A stretch of DNA of 9,615 nucleotides from a bacterium (GTDB lineage Bacteria > Spirochaetota > JAHITG01), in the NCBI GenBank assembly GCA_028711675.1, contig JAQTRT010000103.1, positions 1-9,615 on the forward strand, given 5' to 3'. Shown one piece after another: positions 7,340 to 9,615 of this stretch. The position numbers and the translations under genes are program-made. The notes beneath the pieces are model-generated. The model had not been told where the DNA came from. It saw nothing but the letters and a program-made list of their open reading frames with translations, and ran no database searches. The stretch's first letter is position 1; every line of letters begins with the position of its first letter.

Positions 7340-8542
7340 TTAAAAGACCAATATCAGGATCGAGGCGATAAGGCTCAGGCCGCCGCCGAGGATGAACGGA
7401 TACGCGGGATTGATAGTATATAAGAAACCCGCGATGATGCTGGCCGGCAGGAGGCCGATACCGTTCATGGTAGCGAATAATCCCAGAGCTGTCCCGCGTT
7501 TATCCACAGTAGAAAGGTCGGACACATAAGCTTTCTCCACGCCTTCCGTGAGACTGGAGTAGATGCCGTACAGCACCCAGAGGATATAGAACGCGCCCTT
7601 TACGCGGAAGATCCCGAATCCCAGGTACACGAGGCTGTAGAGGAAATACCCGGACAGGAGGACCTTCTTCCGGCCGAACCTGTCTGACACCTTCCCGAAA
7701 AAAGGAAGGAACAAAGTGGACGTAAAATTATAAATCAGGTAGAGAAAAAGGGACATGAGCAGGCTGAATCCGATATCCCTGGAACGCAGGATCAGGAACT
7801 GATTGGAACTGTTACCCAGGGCAAAAACAAAAGTGGCGATCATGAATATTTTTAGTTTTACGTTCATGTTCCTGAAAGAAAAATTAAGCTTAACTTTTTT
7901 ATCCCCTGTCTTTTTTTTCAGGCTGGCCGGTTCCCGTACGAAAAAAAGGATGAGGACACCGATAAAAGCCGGGAAAAGGGATATCAGGAATATCTTCCTG
8001 AACAAGCCGATATTATTATGAGCTTCAAAAGCAGGGCCGATGAGCCGGATAAGGTACATGGTGACCAGCACACCCAGAAAAGCGCCGGCAAAATCCATGG
8101 CCCGCTGGATACCGAAAGTTTTACCGCGTTCGTTCTTCGGACTCGATTCGGAAAGGATGGCGTCCCGCGGCGCGGTCCGGACGCTCTTGCCGACCCTGTC
8201 GAGGAAACGAGCGGTCAGGATATGGGTCCAGGCGCCGGCCGCCAGCAGGAGAATCTTGCTGACAGCGGAAAAAGCATACCCTATAACGGTATACTGCTTG
8301 TATTTCCTGAACTTATCTGAGATATAGCCGAAATAAACCTTGCCCAGGGAGGCCGTGGCTTCGGCCACACCCTCGATGATGCCCAGGAACTTTCCCGCTG
8401 ATGTTGTCACCATGGCTTTCAGGAAAGACGGGAGAATGGGATAGATCATTTCGCTGGAAGTATCCGTAAAGAAGCTCACAAGGCCCAATAATAAAACGTT
8501 CTTCTTCTCCGCATTCTTTTTTCCAATCCGTTTTTTCTCCAT
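7340..8542 (-). CDS. Major facilitator superfamily transporter
   Basis: A 400-residue integral inner-membrane protein with about 12 hydrophobic helices in two halves, joined by a lysine-rich cytoplasmic loop near residues 205-225. The first helix carries SFFTDTSSEMIYPILPSFL (23-41). Motif A-like GYISDKFRKYK (72-82) follows TM2. RFLDRVGKSVRTAPRDAIL (112-130) is a conserved loop of a particular MFS subgroup, and a second motif A-like GKVSDRFGRKK occurs in the other half. These show a secondary transporter, but the substrate cannot be assigned; relatives are generally annotated only as MFS proteins. The ATG at 8542 has AGAGG about nine bases upstream. It follows tatC after a 79-base gap and precedes tsaC by six bases, so it is probably co-transcribed with tsaC and perhaps with the tat genes. 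The C-terminus, ending LILVF, lies at the end of a helix with no cytoplasmic tail. Confidence 0.88.
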   Translation of the reverse strand: MEKKRIGKKNAEKKNVLLLGLVSFFTDTSSEMIYPILPSFLKAMVTTSAGKFLGIIEGVAEATASLGKVYFGYISDKFRKYKQYTVIGYAFSAVSKILLLAAGAWTHILTARFLDRVGKSVRTAPRDAILSESSPKNERGKTFGIQRAMDFAGAFLGVLVTMYLIRLIGPAFEAHNNIGLFRKIFLISLFPAFIGVLILFFVREPASLKKKTGDKKVKLNFSFRNMNVKLKIFMIATFVFALGNSSNQFLILRSRDIGFSLLMSLFLYLIYNFTSTLFLPFFGKVSDRFGRKKVLLSGYFLYSLVYLGFGIFRVKGAFYILWVLYGIYSSLTEGVEKAYVSDLSTVDKRGTALGLFATMNGIGLLPASIIAGFLYTINPAYPFILGGGLSLIASILILVF

Positions 8543-8621
8543 AATTGTTAACCTCTTTAAAAATTTTCTCTGTCCCAGACCGGGTCTCCTGTGACACCGG
8601 ACCGGCCTGCCGCGTGAACGA

Positions 8622-9368
8622 TCAGGCCTTAGGGACCCTGAATAAATAAGCCAGACCGATCGAAAGGAAATATAGTAAAAATAACGGTATCGTCAAGAGG
8701 ATCTGGGAAAACACGTCAGGGGGCGTCAGCACAGCGGCCATGACCAGGATCACGATAACAGCCTCGGGAAGGCGCTTCCATAGGATATGGTACGTCACAA
8801 GCTTCAGCCTGTTCAGGAACAGGATCAGGACAGGGAACAGGAAAGCCATGCCTGTAGCGATCATGATCCCCAGGTACAGGTTGATATATTCCTTTAAATT
8901 AATAAGGGGCTTGATATCCCGGCCCGCGAACCGGATAAGGAAGCTGATGGAATACGGCAGCATCACCTTGTACGCAAAAAAAACGCCGGTGAAAAAAAGA
9001 AGGACGATGAGGAACATCAGGGAAAGGAGTACGTTCTTCTCTTCCCGGCGCAGGGCCGGGAAAATGAACTTCAGAAGATGGAAAAGAATGACCGGGATGT
9101 TCAGGATAAGGCCGATGACGAACGATATCTTCATGCGCACCATGAAAGGCTCAAGCAGGTTCTGAAAAAAAAGATTCTGTTTGATCCGAAGAAGGGGGGC
9201 GGTAAAGAGCTGGAACAGGCTGAATTGGTTAAAAAAAGCGAAAAGGAGGAGCCACGTAGCGCCAAAAAAGAACAGAATGATAAGGATGCGCTTTCTCAGC
9301 TCTTCCAGGTGGTCGAAAAAAGTCAGGTTATTTTCTCTTTCGGGCTGCAGGCTTCTTGGTTTTGGCAT
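8622..9368 (-). CDS. tatC: Twin-arginine translocase subunit TatC
   Basis: TatC is the receptor of the Tat system, binding twin-arginine signal peptides and recruiting TatA to move folded proteins across the inner membrane. The 248-residue protein has the usual six hydrophobic segments. FFDHLEELRKRI (17-28) is the cytoplasmic signal-binding N-terminus, followed by LLEPFMVRMK (71-80), a FIFPALRREEK loop (101-111) and LTPPDVFSQ (214-222). Two conserved acidic membrane residues are absent: the usual FE.P motif reads FLFP (L177 where E. coli has E170), and the usual L(F/Y)E in the last helix reads LYF (F234 where E. coli has E227). The ATG at 9368 lies 41 bases inside tatA in another frame, with no good Shine-Dalgarno nearby. 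No ATG, GTG or TTG occurs in this frame between it and the conserved DHLEEL motif, so translation probably depends on coupling to tatA. Confidence 0.93.
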   Translation of the reverse strand: MPKPRSLQPERENNLTFFDHLEELRKRILIILFFFGATWLLLFAFFNQFSLFQLFTAPLLRIKQNLFFQNLLEPFMVRMKISFVIGLILNIPVILFHLLKFIFPALRREEKNVLLSLMFLIVLLFFTGVFFAYKVMLPYSISFLIRFAGRDIKPLINLKEYINLYLGIMIATGMAFLFPVLILFLNRLKLVTYHILWKRLPEAVIVILVMAAVLTPPDVFSQILLTIPLFLLYFLSIGLAYLFRVPKA

Positions 9369-9561
9369 TATATTTTTTAATGTTCTTCTCTTTTATCCTG
9401 TGTACATCTTCGTCCCGGCCGGGATCAGGATCAGGAGTGAGGGCTTTCTTGAATTCCCGGATACCCACACCTATGCTGCGCGCGATATCAGGGATTTTCT
9501 TCGCCCCGAAGAGGAGAAAAGCTGCGATCAGGATCAATATTATCTCTTGTGTTCCGATCAT
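9328..9561 (-). CDS. tatA: Tat translocase pore-forming subunit TatA/TatE family
   Basis: A 77-residue TatA-type protein. One short transmembrane helix (about 4-18) starts with the characteristic polar residue (E6 in GTQEIILIL), followed by the FGAKKIPDIARS hinge (18-29) and an amphipathic helix through FKKAL (37-41). A PDPDPGRDED linker then leads to a very basic tail, in which 11 of the last 21 residues are Lys or Arg. TatA oligomers form or weaken the membrane path recruited by TatC. The beginning MIGTQE fits the family, so the ATG at 9561 is secure, but no Shine-Dalgarno precedes it (the adjacent bases are TTTGTCCT). Its last 41 bases also encode the start of tatC, so part of the basic tail is overprinted. 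Only one TatA-like gene is visible; whether a separate TatB exists cannot be seen. Confidence 0.92.
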   Translation of the reverse strand: MIGTQEIILILIAAFLLFGAKKIPDIARSIGVGIREFKKALTPDPDPGRDEDVHRIKEKNIKKYNAKTKKPAARKRK

Positions 9562-9567
9562 AGGACA

Positions 9568-9595
9568 AATGTATATTTCTATTTTTTAATGTCAA
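9568..9595 (-). promoter_or_regulatory. Candidate promoter abutting the tatA start codon
   Basis: On the - strand a perfect TTGACA (9595-9590) is followed after 16 bases by TACATT (9573-9568), four of six matches to the -10 consensus. Six bases then separate this from the tatA ATG, so transcription would begin at or next to the A of ATG and yield a leaderless mRNA. The lack of any Shine-Dalgarno at tatA agrees with this. An alternative -10 reading, TATACA, would have only a 14-base spacer. Confidence 0.45.
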
Positions 9596-9615
9596 TGAAA
9601 AAGGTATCGCGGACT

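Noticed and set aside
8313..8597. A 94-codon open frame on the - strand overlapping the start of the MFS gene.
   Set aside because: It is an alternate-frame shadow of the MFS N-terminus, which itself shows clear helices and family motifs.
8543..8628. A possible terminator between tatC and the MFS gene: a 6-bp GC stem (8604-8609 with 8623-8628), an imperfect stem around 8575-8605, and a T-run near the MFS start.
   Set aside because: The perfect stem is short with a 13-base loop and no T-run directly after it; the second stem is interrupted by mismatches and separated from the T-run. Too weak to call, though partial attenuation is possible.

Overview
The window looks like a piece of a Gram-negative (diderm) bacterial chromosome, probably from an uncultured or poorly sampled lineage. 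Two genes encode outer-membrane beta-barrel proteins that end in a C-terminal phenylalanine. One is a PorV/UPF0164-like protein. The other is a large protein with an exported metallopeptidase domain, a beta-propeller and a barrel, a type seen in scattered diderm phyla. A Tat translocase locus and housekeeping genes (hemW, a Sua5-type tsaC) show ordinary chromosomal context. I see no phage, plasmid, insertion sequence, CRISPR, rRNA or tRNA. I cannot name the species or phylum from the sequence alone.

Left part (1-4301). A 5'-truncated PorV/UPF0164-like outer-membrane gene on the + strand runs in from the left edge. It converges on a small, visibly G+C-richer DUF1330 gene on the - strand. Upstream of DUF1330 lies a pair of inverted GTAG-headed hairpins (1312-1390) with the layout of a REPIN/REP doublet. 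Next, on the - strand, is a 946-residue secreted protein: signal peptide, HEXXH peptidase domain, beta-propeller, beta-barrel. This is the most distinctive gene in the window. Its open frame extends further upstream than the gene, but a promoter, an RBS and the signal peptide place the start at 4301.

Middle part (4302-6401). A 187-base divergent intergenic region holds candidate promoters facing both ways. Rightward from it runs a two-gene unit: a class I SAM-dependent methyltransferase, then hemW (radical-SAM haem chaperone), with touching or overlapping ends.

Right part (6398-9561, - strand). A four-gene unit reads leftward: tatA, tatC, an MFS transporter and tsaC/sua5. tatA and tatC overlap by 41 bases out of frame, and MFS and tsaC are 6 bases apart. 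A candidate promoter sits directly against the tatA start codon, which has no Shine-Dalgarno sequence, so the mRNA may be leaderless. tsaC and hemW converge and share the bases TTAA at their stops. TatC lacks two conserved membrane-embedded glutamates, and the Sua5 protein lacks the usual SPGM-HYAP linker. The Tat genes suggest folded-protein export, while the two barrel proteins would need Sec and BAM; nothing here ties them into one pathway. I did not find a convincing new multi-gene system. The best leads are the REPIN-like element, the peptidase-propeller-barrel protein and the atypical TatC.
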